Source of the DNA: Actinomycetota bacterium
GTDB lineage: Bacteria; Actinomycetota; Actinomycetes; S36-B12; UBA10799
Assembly: GCA_020637055.1 (NCBI GenBank)
Contig: JACJWR010000001.1
Location: forward strand, 806,001-870,000
Length of the DNA stretch: 64,000 bases
Direction: 5' to 3'
Shown: positions 41,494 to 53,777 of the stretch, one piece after another
Layout of the letters: the number at the start of each line of letters is the position of its first letter
How positions within the stretch are numbered: position 1 is the stretch's first letter
Made by a program: the position numbers and the translations under genes
Notes under the pieces: model-generated
Database searches by the model: none
What the model saw: only the letters and a program-made list of their open reading frames with translations
What the model was told of the DNA's origin: nothing

Positions 41494-41963
41494 TGCCTCG
41501 CAAGGGCCCCGCTCCCAAGCGCGTTGTGGTCACCGACCCGGTCTACCACTCGCAACTGGTCACGCAACTGGTCAACAAGGTGCTCCTGGACGGGAAGAAG
41601 TCCTCGGCCGAGCGCATCGTCTACGGCGCCCTCGAGGGCTGCCGGGAGAAGACCGGCACCGACCCCGTCGCCACGCTCAAGCGGGCACTGGACAACGTCC
41701 GCCCCAGCCTTGAGGTGCGCAGCCGCCGAGTCGGCGGTGCCACCTACCAGGTGCCGGTCGAGGTTCGCCCCGGGCGCAGCACCACGCTCGCGCTGCGATG
41801 GCTCATCCAGTACTCCCGGGCCCGCCGTGAGAAGACGATGACCGAACGCCTCATGAACGAGATCCTGGACGCCAGCAACGGCCTCGGCGCCAGCGTGAAG
41901 AAGCGCGAGGACACCCACAAGATGGCCGAAGCCAACAAGGCTTTCGCGCACTACCGCTGGTAG
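41493..41963 (+). CDS. rpsG: Ribosomal protein S7
   Basis: A 156-residue small-subunit head protein, beginning PRKGPAPKRVVVTDPVYHS and containing VRPSLEVRSRRVGGATYQVP. It starts on the last base of the rpsL stop. Second gene of the str operon. Confidence 0.98.
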
Positions 41964-42014
41964 TCCCGCACCACCCCCGCTAGCCACCAACCCACACAGA
42001 GCAACGGAGTAAAC

Positions 42015-44126
<2,112 letters not shown>

Positions 44127-44249
44127 CCTCCTCGCGCTCGGTGGCGCAGCCGCGTCGCTATCAGTTCCGCACAACCCAACAACCAAGTAAGGGCCACAAC
44201 CCTCCGCACCGGAGGACGGCCGAATTCTAGAGGTCTAGGAGGACCCGAA

Positions 44250-45445
<1,196 letters not shown>

Positions 45446-45458
45446 GAACACCTGGGTT

Positions 45459-45492
45459 CAGTCCCCGCCGGCCAAGTCGTCGGCGGGGACTG
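45459..45492 (+). terminator. Terminator after tuf
   Basis: Perfect 12-bp arms CAGTCCCCGCCG and CGGCGGGGACTG (45459-45470, 45481-45492) begin 13 bases after the tuf stop, with TGGTCT following. It separates the str and S10 operons; no clear promoter is seen in the 56 bases before rpsJ. Confidence 0.8.
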
Positions 45493-45548
45493 GTCTGGCC
45501 CACATCGAACACATATCAGCGGCACTAGGAAGCGAAGGAAATAGCCCA

Positions 45549-45857
45549 ATGGCGGGACAAAAGATCCGCATCCGGCTCAAGGCCTACGACCACGAGGTCA
45601 TTGACTCGTCGGCACGCAAGATCGTCGAGACGGTGACCCGCACCGGCGCGCAGGTCAAGGGACCGGTGCCGCTGCCGACCGAGAAGAACGTGTTCTGCGT
45701 CATCCGCTCGCCGCACAAGTACAAGGACAGCCGCGAGCACTTCGAGATGCGCACGCACAAACGACTCATCGACATCCTCGAGCCGACGCCGAAGACGGTT
45801 GACTCGCTCATGCGACTCGACCTGCCTGCCGGCGTCGACATCGAGATCAAGCTGTAA
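45549..45857 (+). CDS. rpsJ: Ribosomal protein S10
   Basis: A 102-residue protein (QKIRIRLKAYDHEVIDSSA, RTHKRLIDILEPTPKTVD) of the small-subunit head that also serves as the NusE antitermination factor. ATG preceded by GCGAAGGAAATAGCC. First gene of the S10 operon. Confidence 0.98.
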   Translation: MAGQKIRIRLKAYDHEVIDSSARKIVETVTRTGAQVKGPVPLPTEKNVFCVIRSPHKYKDSREHFEMRTHKRLIDILEPTPKTVDSLMRLDLPAGVDIEIKL

Positions 45858-45866
45858 GGAATTCAC

Positions 45867-46511
45867 GTGACTGAGCAACGCAAGGGCATTCTGGGCACCA
45901 AGCTCGGCATGACCCAGGTGTGGGATGAGTCGAACCGGGTCGTACCGGTGACCGTCATCCAGGCTGGGCCGTGCGTCGTCACCCAGATCCGCACCCCGGA
46001 GACCGACGGCTACGACGCGGTTCAACTCGGCTACGGCCAGGTGGACCCGCGACGGGTGAACAAGCCCGAGACCGGCCACTTCGACAAGGCCGGGGTGGCC
46101 CCGCAGCGCTACCTGATCGAACTGCGGACCGATGACGCCGCCAGCTACCAGGTGGGTCAAACGATCACGGCGGACACCTTCGAGGCAGGACAGAAGGTCG
46201 ACGTGTCCGGAACGACCAAGGGCAAGGGCTACGCCGGTGTGATGAAGCGTCACGGATTCCACGGGTTGCGCGCCTCGCACGGTGTGCAGCGCAAGCACCG
46301 CTCGCCGGGATCCATCGGCGGCTGTGCCACCCCGGGCCGCGTCTTCAAGGGGTTGCGCATGTCCGGCCGGATGGGCCACGTGCGCCACACCACCCAGAAC
46401 CTGACCGTCCAGGCGGTTGACACCGAGCGCGGCTACATCCTCGTGCGCGGGGCAGTGCCCGGCCCACGCGGCACCGTGGTGTTCGTGCGATCCGCTGCGA
46501 AGGGGGCCTGA
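45867..46511 (+). CDS. rplC: Ribosomal protein L3
   Basis: A 214-residue protein with GILGTKLGMTQVWDE at the N-terminus and the long loop reaching the peptidyl transferase centre (GFHGLRASHGVQRKHRSPGS). GTG start with AAGGAA upstream; nine bases after rpsJ. Confidence 0.97.
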   Translation: MTEQRKGILGTKLGMTQVWDESNRVVPVTVIQAGPCVVTQIRTPETDGYDAVQLGYGQVDPRRVNKPETGHFDKAGVAPQRYLIELRTDDAASYQVGQTITADTFEAGQKVDVSGTTKGKGYAGVMKRHGFHGLRASHGVQRKHRSPGSIGGCATPGRVFKGLRMSGRMGHVRHTTQNLTVQAVDTERGYILVRGAVPGPRGTVVFVRSAAKGA

Positions 46512-46512
46512 C

Positions 46513-47157
46513 ATGGCGCAGGTAGAGATCCGCACTCCGAGCGGAGGAACCGACGGCACGGCCGAGTTGCCGGCCGAGGTGTTCGAGGTGCAGGCCAACG
46601 TGCCGCTGATCCACCAGGTCGTCGTCGCGCAACTGGCGGCGGCTCGGCAGGGCACCCACGACGCCAAGTCCCGCGGCGAGGTCCGCGGAGGTGGCAAGAA
46701 GCCCTACAAGCAGAAGGGCACCGGGCGCGCCCGGCAGGGATCCACCCGCGCACCGCAGTTCGTCGGCGGTGGCACGGTTCATGGCCCGACGCCCCGCTCC
46801 TACGCCCAGCGGACGCCGAAGAAGATGAAGGCTGCCGCGCTGCGCGGCGCGCTGAGCGACCGGGCCCGGCACGACCGGATCCACGTGGTCAGCGCGGTGG
46901 TGGAGTCCGAGGCGCCGTCCTCGAAGGCCGCCGCGGCCGTGGTCCGGGGGCTGACTGACCGGTCGAACGTCCTCTTCGTCGTTCAGCGCAGCGACGAGAA
47001 CGGCTGGAAGTCGCTTCGCAACCTCGCCGACGTTCACGTGCTCGCTCCCGAGCAGCTGAACACCTACGACGTGCTGATCAGCGACGACGTGGTGTTCACC
47101 ACCGGCGCGCTGGCGGACTTCCTCGATCGTGCAGCAGTGAAGGAGAGTGCCAAGTGA
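46513..47157 (+). CDS. rplD: Ribosomal protein L4
   Basis: A 214-residue protein; the tunnel loop carries KPYKQKGTGRARQGSTRAPQ, the macrolide-relevant region, in normal form. ATG lies one base after the rplC stop. The end overlaps the rplW start by four bases. Confidence 0.97.
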   Translation: MAQVEIRTPSGGTDGTAELPAEVFEVQANVPLIHQVVVAQLAAARQGTHDAKSRGEVRGGGKKPYKQKGTGRARQGSTRAPQFVGGGTVHGPTPRSYAQRTPKKMKAAALRGALSDRARHDRIHVVSAVVESEAPSSKAAAAVVRGLTDRSNVLFVVQRSDENGWKSLRNLADVHVLAPEQLNTYDVLISDDVVFTTGALADFLDRAAVKESAK

Positions 47158-47453
47158 GGATCGCCGACCCCCGGGACATTCTGCTGGCACCTGTGGTGTC
47201 GGAGAAGAGCTACGGTCTGCTGGACGAGAACAAGTACACCTTCTTGGTGCGTCCGGACGCCAACAAGACCCAGATCAAGATCGCGGTCGAGCAGGTGTTC
47301 GGAGTTCACGTCACGGGCGTGAACACCATCAACCGCCCCGGCAAGCGGGTGCGCACGCGGACCGGCTACGGCCGCCGCCCGGCCACCAAGCGAGCCATCG
47401 TGTCCGTCGCCCCCGGTGAGCGGATCGACATCTTTTCAGGGCCGGCCGCCTAG
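47154..47453 (+). CDS. rplW: Ribosomal protein L23
   Basis: A 99-residue protein at the tunnel exit, where trigger factor and SRP dock (ILLAPVVSEKSYGLLDENKY, FGVHVTGVNTINRPGK). GTG start overlaps the rplD stop (GTGA). Confidence 0.96.
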   Translation: MRIADPRDILLAPVVSEKSYGLLDENKYTFLVRPDANKTQIKIAVEQVFGVHVTGVNTINRPGKRVRTRTGYGRRPATKRAIVSVAPGERIDIFSGPAA

Positions 47454-47492
47454 CGGCGGTCGCGTTCAACACAAGCGTAGAGACGAGCAGAC

Positions 47493-48329
47493 ATGGGAAT
47501 CCGAAAGTACAAGCCGACCACCCCGGGCCGGCGTGGCTCGAGCGTGGCCGACTTCGTCGAGGTCACCCGCTCGACGCCGGAGAAGAGCCTGGTCAAGCCG
47601 CTTCCCAAGAGCGGCGGGCGGAACGCCTCCGGCCGCATCACCACTCGGCACCACGGTGGCGGCCACAAGCGGGCGTACCGGGTCATCGATTTCCGCCGGG
47701 CGGACAAGGACGGCGTGCCCGCCAAGGTGGCGCACATCGAATACGACCCGAACCGCACCGCGAGGATCGCACTGCTGCACTTCGCCGACGGCGAGAAGCG
47801 CTACATCCTGGCGCCGACGAAGCTCCGGCAGGGTGCCCGGGTCGAGACCGGCCCGCGGGCGGACATCAAGCCGGGCAACAACTTGCCGCTGCGCAACATC
47901 CCGACCGGTACGGTCGTGCACGCCGTGGAGCTGCGACCCGGTGGCGGCGCGAAGATCGCCCGATCCGCCGGCGCCAGCGTGCAACTGGTGGCGAAGGACG
48001 GACCCTACGCGCAGTTGCGGATGCCGTCCGGCGAGATCCGCAACGTGGATCTCCGCTGCCGCGCCACGATCGGCGAGGTCGGCAACGCCGAACAGTCGAA
48101 CATCAACTGGGGCAAGGCCGGCCGGATGCGCTGGAAGGGCAAGCGCCCCACGGTCCGCGGTGTCGCCATGAACCCGGTGGACCACCCGCACGGCGGTGGC
48201 GAGGGCAAGACCTCCGGTGGTCGGCACCCGGTCAACCCGGCCGGCAAGCCCGAGGGTCGCACCCGCTCGAAGAAGAAGCCTTCCGACAAGTACATCGTGC
48301 GCCGCCGCAAGACCGGCAAGAAGCGCTAA
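47493..48329 (+). CDS. rplB: Ribosomal protein L2
   Basis: A 278-residue protein near the peptidyl transferase centre. Signature NPVDHPHGGGEGKTSGGRHP contains the key histidine. ATG at 47493; 39 bases after rplW. Confidence 0.98.
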   Translation: MGIRKYKPTTPGRRGSSVADFVEVTRSTPEKSLVKPLPKSGGRNASGRITTRHHGGGHKRAYRVIDFRRADKDGVPAKVAHIEYDPNRTARIALLHFADGEKRYILAPTKLRQGARVETGPRADIKPGNNLPLRNIPTGTVVHAVELRPGGGAKIARSAGASVQLVAKDGPYAQLRMPSGEIRNVDLRCRATIGEVGNAEQSNINWGKAGRMRWKGKRPTVRGVAMNPVDHPHGGGEGKTSGGRHPVNPAGKPEGRTRSKKKPSDKYIVRRRKTGKKR

Positions 48330-48343
48330 GGAGACGACTGAGC

Positions 48344-48625
48344 ATGCCGCGTAGTTTGAAGAAGGGTCCGTTCGTCGACCACCACCTCGCGAAGAAGGTG
48401 GACGAGCAGAACGCGAACGGCACCCGGAACGTGATCAAGACCTGGTCCCGGCGTTCCATGATCACCCCGGACATGCTGGGACACACGATTGCGGTGCACG
48501 ATGGCCGCAAGCACGTTCCGGTGTTCATCTCGGAGAACATGATCGGCCACAAGTTGGGCGAGTTCGCGCCGACCAGGACCTTCCGCGGTCACGTCAAGGA
48601 AGACCGCAAGGCGCGACGCCGCTGA
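48344..48625 (+). CDS. rpsS: Ribosomal protein S19
   Basis: A 93-residue small-subunit head protein (PRSLKKGPFVDHHLAKKVD, IGHKLGEFAPTRTFRGH). ATG follows AAGGAGACGACTGAGC. Confidence 0.98.
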   Translation: MPRSLKKGPFVDHHLAKKVDEQNANGTRNVIKTWSRRSMITPDMLGHTIAVHDGRKHVPVFISENMIGHKLGEFAPTRTFRGHVKEDRKARRR

Positions 48626-48713
48626 CGGTCGGAAGCCCCGCCGTAGTCGGCCACCAGCCGATCCGGCGCAACCACATCACGCAACGATATTCACGCACGA
48701 CGAGGGAGCAAGG

Positions 48714-49067
48714 ATGGAAGCCAGGGCCCAGGCGCGGTACGTCCGCGTCACGCCCATGAAGGCCCGCCGAGTGGTGGACCTCATTCGCGGGCTGCCAGTG
48801 GCAGAAGCGCAGGCTGTGCTGCGGTTCAGCCCGCAGTCGGCGAGCGAGCCGGTCGGCAAGGTGCTCGACAGCGCCGTCGCCAACGCCGCCCACAACCACC
48901 AACTCGATCCGGCCACCTTGGTGGTGCGAGAGGCGTTCGTGGACGAAGGACCGACCATGAAGCGGTTCCGGCCGCGCGCCCAGGGACGGGCCTACCGGAT
49001 TCGGAAGCGCACCAGCCACATCACTGTTGTGGTGGAGCCGCGGACCAGCACACGGAAGAAGGACTAG
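48714..49067 (+). CDS. rplV: Ribosomal protein L22
   Basis: A 117-residue tunnel protein (ARYVRVTPMKARRVVDLIRG; loop RPRAQGRAYRIRKRTSHITV). ATG follows GAGGGAGCAAGG. The 88 bases before it hold no gene. Confidence 0.97.
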   Translation: MEARAQARYVRVTPMKARRVVDLIRGLPVAEAQAVLRFSPQSASEPVGKVLDSAVANAAHNHQLDPATLVVREAFVDEGPTMKRFRPRAQGRAYRIRKRTSHITVVVEPRTSTRKKD

Positions 49068-49071
49068 ACGT

Positions 49072-49854
49072 ATGGGTCAGAAGATCAACCCGAACGGCTT
49101 CCGCCTCGGCATCACAGCGGACTTCAACTCCCGCTGGTTCGCCGACAGCACCAAGCCGGGTCAGCGCTACCGCGACTACGTGGAAGAGGACGTCAAGATC
49201 CGTCGACTGATCACCGGCGAGCTCGCCCGTGCGGGTATCGCCAAGGTGGAGATCGAGCGCACCAGGGATCGCGTCCGGGTGGACATCTGGACGGCTCGGC
49301 CCGGCATCGTGATCGGCCGACAGGGAACCGAAGCCGAACGCATGCGGGGCAAACTCGACAAACTCACCGGCAAGCAGGTCCAGCTCAACATCCACGAGGT
49401 GAAGAACCCCGAGGTGGACGCCCAACTCGTCGCCCAGGGAGTGGCCGAGCAACTCGCCAGCCGAGTCTCCTTCCGCCGCGCCATGCGCAAGGCGATGCAG
49501 AGCGCCATGAAGGCCGGCGCCCAGGGCATCCGAGTGCAGGTTTCCGGTCGCCTCGGCGGGGCTGAGATGAGCCGCACCGAGTTCTACCGGGAGGGACGCG
49601 TGCCGCTGCACACCCTCCGGGCCGACATCCAGTACGGCTTCTACGAGGCCCGCACCACCTTCGGCCAGATCGGCGTGAAGGTGTGGATCTACCACGGCGA
49701 GGTCTCGACGAATTCCGAGGAGCGGCGTGCCCAGCAGGCCGCGCGCACCCGCAGCGGTCCGCCAGGTGGCCGCCGGGGCGGTCGGGACCGCGGGGACCGT
49801 CGCGGTCGGCGGTCCGCCGAGACCACGTCCGCGTCGACCGGATCGGAGGGCTGA
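49072..49854 (+). CDS. rpsC: Ribosomal protein S3
   Basis: A 260-residue protein with the KH domain (GIVIGRQGTEAERMRGKLDK) and the C-terminal domain (VSGRLGGAEMSRTEFYREG). The C-terminal 30 residues are Arg/Gly-rich (GPPGGRRGGRDRGDRRGRRS), an actinobacterial extension. ATG lies four bases after the rplV stop. Confidence 0.97.
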   Translation: MGQKINPNGFRLGITADFNSRWFADSTKPGQRYRDYVEEDVKIRRLITGELARAGIAKVEIERTRDRVRVDIWTARPGIVIGRQGTEAERMRGKLDKLTGKQVQLNIHEVKNPEVDAQLVAQGVAEQLASRVSFRRAMRKAMQSAMKAGAQGIRVQVSGRLGGAEMSRTEFYREGRVPLHTLRADIQYGFYEARTTFGQIGVKVWIYHGEVSTNSEERRAQQAARTRSGPPGGRRGGRDRGDRRGRRSAETTSASTGSEG

Positions 49855-49860
49855 GGCACC

Positions 49861-50280
49861 ATGCTCATCCCGCGCAGGGTCAAGTACCGCAAGCAGCACC
49901 ACCCCAAGCGCTCCGGAATGTCCAAAGGTGGCAACCGGGTGACGTTCGGGGAGTGGGGTCTGCAGGCGGTCGAACCCGCCTACGTGACCAACCGGCAGAT
50001 CGAGTCGGCCCGTATCGCGATCACCCGCCACATCCGGCGCGGTGGCAAGGTGTGGATCAACATCTACCCGGACCGCCCGCTGACCAAGAAGCCGGCTGAA
50101 ACCCGCATGGGGTCCGGCAAAGGGTCCCCGGAATGGTGGGTGGCCAACGTCAAGCCCGGACGGGTGATGTTCGAGTTGACCTACCCGAATGAGAAGGCCG
50201 CTCAAGAGGCGCTCACCCGAGCCGCCCACAAGCTGCCGATGAAGTGCCGCATCGTTCGGCGCGAGGTGAGTGAGGACTGA
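49861..50280 (+). CDS. rplP: Ribosomal protein L16
   Basis: A 139-residue protein near the A-site (PRRVKYRKQHHPKRSGMSKG, GSGKGSPEWWVANVKPG). ATG six bases after rpsC; the final base of its stop is the first base of the rpmC start. Confidence 0.98.
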   Translation: MLIPRRVKYRKQHHPKRSGMSKGGNRVTFGEWGLQAVEPAYVTNRQIESARIAITRHIRRGGKVWINIYPDRPLTKKPAETRMGSGKGSPEWWVANVKPGRVMFELTYPNEKAAQEALTRAAHKLPMKCRIVRREVSED

Positions 50281-50513
50281 TGACACAGAATTCGACCGCG
50301 GTCACAGAACTCCGTTCGCTGGACACCGACGAACTGGTGACCAAGCTGAAGGAGGCGAAGGAGGAGTTGTTCAACCTCCGGTTCCAGGCCGCCACCGGGC
50401 AGTTGGACAACCACAGCAGGCTGCGTGCGGTGCGCAAGGAGATTGCACGTATCTACACAGTGATGCGCGAGCGCGAACTCGGCATCGTCAGCGAGACGGA
50501 GGGCGCGGCATGA
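50280..50513 (+). CDS. rpmC: Ribosomal protein L29
   Basis: A 77-residue two-helix protein at the tunnel exit (LRSLDTDELVTKLKEAKEEL, FNLRFQAATGQLDNHSRLR). One-base overlap with rplP, four-base overlap with rpsQ. Confidence 0.97.
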   Translation: MTQNSTAVTELRSLDTDELVTKLKEAKEELFNLRFQAATGQLDNHSRLRAVRKEIARIYTVMRERELGIVSETEGAA

Positions 50514-50788
50514 GCGACGAAACCACCACTGCCGCCCAGCGCGGCGACCGCAAGGTTCGGGAGGGCCTCGTGGTCTCCGACAAGATGGACAAGACCGTCG
50601 TCGTCGCCGTCGAGGACCGCTTCAAGCACGCGCTGTACGGCAAGGTCGTGCGGCGGACGTCGAAGTTGAAAGCCCACGACGAGGCCAACGAGTGCGGCGT
50701 CGGTGACCGGGTGCTCCTGATGGAAACCCGGCCGCTGTCGGCCACGAAGCGCTGGCGGGTCGTCGAGATCCTCGAAAAGGCCAAGTGA
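50510..50788 (+). CDS. rpsQ: Ribosomal protein S17
   Basis: A 92-residue OB-fold protein (REGLVVSDKMDKTVVVAVED, ETRPLSATKRWRVVEILE). The ATG overlaps the rpmC stop (ATGA), so the two are translationally coupled. Confidence 0.97.
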   Translation: MSDETTTAAQRGDRKVREGLVVSDKMDKTVVVAVEDRFKHALYGKVVRRTSKLKAHDEANECGVGDRVLLMETRPLSATKRWRVVEILEKAK

Positions 50789-50795
50789 GGAACCA

Positions 50796-51164
50796 ATGAT
50801 TCAGCAGGAGTCCCGCCTTCGGGTGGCGGACAACACCGGTGCCAAGGAGTTGCTGGTGATTCGCGTGCTCGGCGGCTCTGGTCGTCGCTACGCGGGCATC
50901 GGCGACACCATCGTGTGCACCGTGAAGGACGCGATCCCGGGAGGCAACGTCAAGAAGGGCGACGTCGTCAAGGCGGTCGTCGTGCGGGTACGCAAGCAGA
51001 CCCGGCGACCGGACGGCTCGTACATCCGATTCGACGAGAACGCCGCCGTGGTGCTCAAGAACGATGGTGAACCCCGCGGTACGCGCATCTTCGGGCCGGT
51101 TGGCCGGGAACTGCGCGACAAGCGCTTCATGAAGATCATTTCGCTCGCGCCGGAGGTGTTGTAG
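50796..51164 (+). CDS. rplN: Ribosomal protein L14
   Basis: A 122-residue protein (IQQESRLRVADNTGAKELLV, GTRIFGPVGRELRDKRFMKI), part of the intersubunit bridge region. ATG after GTGAGGAACC. Confidence 0.98.
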   Translation: MIQQESRLRVADNTGAKELLVIRVLGGSGRRYAGIGDTIVCTVKDAIPGGNVKKGDVVKAVVVRVRKQTRRPDGSYIRFDENAAVVLKNDGEPRGTRIFGPVGRELRDKRFMKIISLAPEVL

Positions 51165-51167
51165 GTC

Positions 51168-51527
51168 ATGGCGAAGATGAAGATCAAGGCTGGCGACACC
51201 GTGCTGGTCAGAGCCGGCAAGGACAAGGGCCTCGAAGGCACCGTGCTGAAGGTCTACCCGGAAAGCGGTCGGGTGCTGGTCGAGGGCGTCAACCGGGTGG
51301 TGCGCCACCAGCGGGTGACCCCCGGGCAGGGCGGCTCGAAGGCCGGCGGGTTGATCACCAAGGAGGCAGCGATCCACGTCTCCAACGTGATGCTCGTCGG
51401 CGACGACGGCAAGGCGACCAGGGCCGGCTCCCGCGAAGAGACAGTAGAGAAGACACGAGCCGACGGTTCCACCCGGGAGGTCACCCGGCGGATCCGCATC
51501 GGCCGACGCAGCGGTAAGGACGTGTGA
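51168..51527 (+). CDS. rplX: Ribosomal protein L24
   Basis: A 119-residue KOW-domain protein (KIKAGDTVLVRAGKDKGLEG), an early assembly factor of the large subunit. ATG three bases after rplN. Its stop shares one base with the rplE ATG. Confidence 0.97.
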   Translation: MAKMKIKAGDTVLVRAGKDKGLEGTVLKVYPESGRVLVEGVNRVVRHQRVTPGQGGSKAGGLITKEAAIHVSNVMLVGDDGKATRAGSREETVEKTRADGSTREVTRRIRIGRRSGKDV

Positions 51528-52099
51528 TGACCACCAGCCTCGACGAGCAGCGGACGATTCCGCGGTTGAAGCAGAAATACCTCGAGACCGTTCGGCCCGA
51601 ACTGCAATCCGAGTTCGATCTGGCGAACGTCATGCAGGTACCCGGTGTCGTGAAGGTCGTGGTCAACATGGGCGTCGGCGACGCCGCCCGCGACTCGAGG
51701 GTGATCGATGGGGCGGTCCGTGACCTGGCCACCATCACCGGCCAGAAGCCGCAGGTGACCCGGGCGCGCAAGTCCATCGCCCAGTTCAAACTGCGCGAGG
51801 GCATGCCCATCGGTGCGCACACCACCTTGCGCGGCGACCGGATGTGGGAATTCCTCGACCGCCTGGTGAGCGTGGCGCTGCCGCGTATCCGCGACTTCCG
51901 GGGCCTGTCGCCCAAGCAGTTCGACGGGCACGGCAACTACACCTTCGGGCTGACCGAGCAGGTCGTCTTCCCGGAGATCGACCAGGACAGCATCGACCGC
52001 ACCCGCGGCATGGACGTCACCGTGGTGACGACGGCCGCGAACGACGACCAGGGCCGGGCGCTGCTGCGCAAGCTCGGCTTCCCGTTCAAGGAGAAGTGA
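51527..52099 (+). CDS. rplE: Ribosomal protein L5
   Basis: A 190-residue 5S-rRNA-binding protein (VMQVPGVVKVVVNMGVGDAA, GQKPQVTRARKSIAQFKLRE, RGMDVTVVTTAANDDQGRAL). ATG 51527 is preferred over the GTG at 51524 because AAGGA then lies seven bases upstream. Confidence 0.97.
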   Translation: MTTSLDEQRTIPRLKQKYLETVRPELQSEFDLANVMQVPGVVKVVVNMGVGDAARDSRVIDGAVRDLATITGQKPQVTRARKSIAQFKLREGMPIGAHTTLRGDRMWEFLDRLVSVALPRIRDFRGLSPKQFDGHGNYTFGLTEQVVFPEIDQDSIDRTRGMDVTVVTTAANDDQGRALLRKLGFPFKEK

Positions 52100-52103
52100 G
52101 CAC

Positions 52104-52289
52104 GTGGCAAAGAAGGCTCTGATCAACAAAGCCAACGGCACCCCCAAGTTCAAGGTGCGGGCCTACACCCGGTGCACCCGCTGCGGCCGTCCCCACTCGG
52201 TCTACCGCAAGTTCGGACTCTGCCGGGTTTGCCTGCGGGAGATGGCCCACCGGGGCGAACTCCCCGGCGTCACCAAGAGTTCCTGGTAG
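52104..52289 (+). CDS. rpsN: Ribosomal protein S14, zinc type
   Basis: A 61-residue short S14 with the zinc pairs CTRC and CRVC. The longer, cysteine-free form found as a paralogue in some actinobacteria is not in this window. GTG start four bases after the rplE stop. A 110-base gap without a gene follows before rpsH. Confidence 0.97.
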   Translation: MAKKALINKANGTPKFKVRAYTRCTRCGRPHSVYRKFGLCRVCLREMAHRGELPGVTKSSW

Positions 52290-52399
52290 CACCAACCGAC
52301 AACCTCCGCAGTGGGAGCACCTCCCGCAGCGGCCTACCCGACCAACCACGCTGAAGGTCGCCCGGCGCGAAACCACAGCGAGAAAGAAGACCGGCCAAC

Positions 52400-52798
52400 A
52401 TGACCATGACCGACCCCATCGCAGACATGCTTTCGCGTCTGCGCAACGGCAGCACCGCCTACCACGACACGGTGTCGATGCCGCACTCGAAGCTGAAGGA
52501 GGGCATCGCCAAGATTCTGGTGTCCGAGGGCTATGTCGCCGGTTACGACGTGTCCGATGCCCGGGTGGGCAAGACGCTCGACGTGCACATGAAGTACGGC
52601 CCCAGCCGGGAACGCTCGATCGCCGGCATCCGCCGGGTGAGCAAGCCCGGACTTCGGGTGTACGCCAAGAGCACCGGCATGCCCAAGGTCCTCGGTGGAC
52701 TCGGCATTGCGATCATCTCGACCTCGGCGGGTCTGCTCACCGACCGCCAGGCCGCGGCACAGGGTGTAGGCGGGGAAGTCCTCGCCTACGTCTGGTGA
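52400..52798 (+). CDS. rpsH: Ribosomal protein S8
   Basis: A 132-residue protein (TDPIADMLSRLRNGSTAYHD, GLGIAIISTSAGLLTDRQAA). In E. coli S8 represses the spc operon by binding rplE mRNA; I did not find that hairpin here. ATG at 52400 (a second ATG lies two codons on). Confidence 0.97.
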   Translation: MTMTDPIADMLSRLRNGSTAYHDTVSMPHSKLKEGIAKILVSEGYVAGYDVSDARVGKTLDVHMKYGPSRERSIAGIRRVSKPGLRVYAKSTGMPKVLGGLGIAIISTSAGLLTDRQAAAQGVGGEVLAYVW

Positions 52799-52814
52799 GA
52801 GGAGCCCACACACC

Positions 52815-53351
52815 ATGTCTCGAATCGGTCGTCTACCCATCACGGTGCCCAGCGGTGTGTCCGTCGACATCGACGGTCAACAGCTGAAGGTCACCGGTCC
52901 GAAGGGAAACCTGGACCTCACCGTCGCCGAACCCATCAAGGTGGCCCTCGACGACGGCAGCGTCGTCGTCTCCCGGCCCAACGACGAGCGGCGCAACCGT
53001 GCGCTGCACGGCCTCACCCGGTCCCTGGTCAACAACATGATCATCGGTGTCACCGAGGGGTACTCCAAGAAGATGGAGATCTCCGGCACCGGCTACCGGG
53101 TCGTCGCCAAAGGCGCTGACCTGGAGTTCTCCCTCGGCTACAGCCACCCGGTGCTGGTGAAGGCGCCGGAGGGCATCTCATTCGGAGTCGAAACCCCGAC
53201 CAAGTTCACCATCTCGGGTATCGACAAGCAGCAAGTCGGCGAGATCGCGGCGAAGATCCGCAAGATCCGCAAGCTCGATCCCTACAAGGGCAAGGGCGTG
53301 CGGTATGCGGACGAGGTGATCCGCCGCAAGGCCGGAAAGGCGGGTAAGTAG
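52815..53351 (+). CDS. rplF: Ribosomal protein L6
   Basis: A 178-residue protein with two similar halves (SRIGRLPITVPSGVSVDID; signature PYKGKGVRYADEVIRRKAGK). ATG after GAGAGGAGCCC. Confidence 0.98.
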   Translation: MSRIGRLPITVPSGVSVDIDGQQLKVTGPKGNLDLTVAEPIKVALDDGSVVVSRPNDERRNRALHGLTRSLVNNMIIGVTEGYSKKMEISGTGYRVVAKGADLEFSLGYSHPVLVKAPEGISFGVETPTKFTISGIDKQQVGEIAAKIRKIRKLDPYKGKGVRYADEVIRRKAGKAGK

Positions 53352-53354
53352 GCC

Positions 53355-53729
53355 ATGGCCCACACCAAGCATTCATCGAACCCCCGGGCGGCGGGGCGAG
53401 TCCGACGCCACAACCGGGTGCGCAAGCACATCAGTGGATCCGCTGCGCGCCCCAGGCTGGCGGTGTTCCGCTCGGCCAAGCACGTGGTCGCGCAGGTCAT
53501 CGACGACACCGCAGGCGTTACGCTTGCCTCTGCGTCGTCGATGGAGCCAGACCTCAGGACCCTCGATGGCGACAAGAAGGCGAAGGCTCGTCGGGTCGGC
53601 GAACTCGTCGCCGAACGAGCCAAGTCCGTCGGAGTCGACACCGTCGTCTTCGATCGCGGTGGCAACCGCTACGCGGGTCGGGTGGCCGCCTTGGCCGACG
53701 GTGCCCGCGAAGCCGGCCTGACGCTCTGA
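53355..53729 (+). CDS. rplR: Ribosomal protein L18
   Basis: A 124-residue 5S-rRNA-binding protein (RPRLAVFRSAKHVVAQVIDD, VFDRGGNRYAGRVAALADGA). ATG three bases after rplF. Confidence 0.97.
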   Translation: MAHTKHSSNPRAAGRVRRHNRVRKHISGSAARPRLAVFRSAKHVVAQVIDDTAGVTLASASSMEPDLRTLDGDKKAKARRVGELVAERAKSVGVDTVVFDRGGNRYAGRVAALADGAREAGLTL

Positions 53730-53777
53730 TACCCGGCCGCGACTACGAATACGACGAAACGAAAGAGGTAGGACACG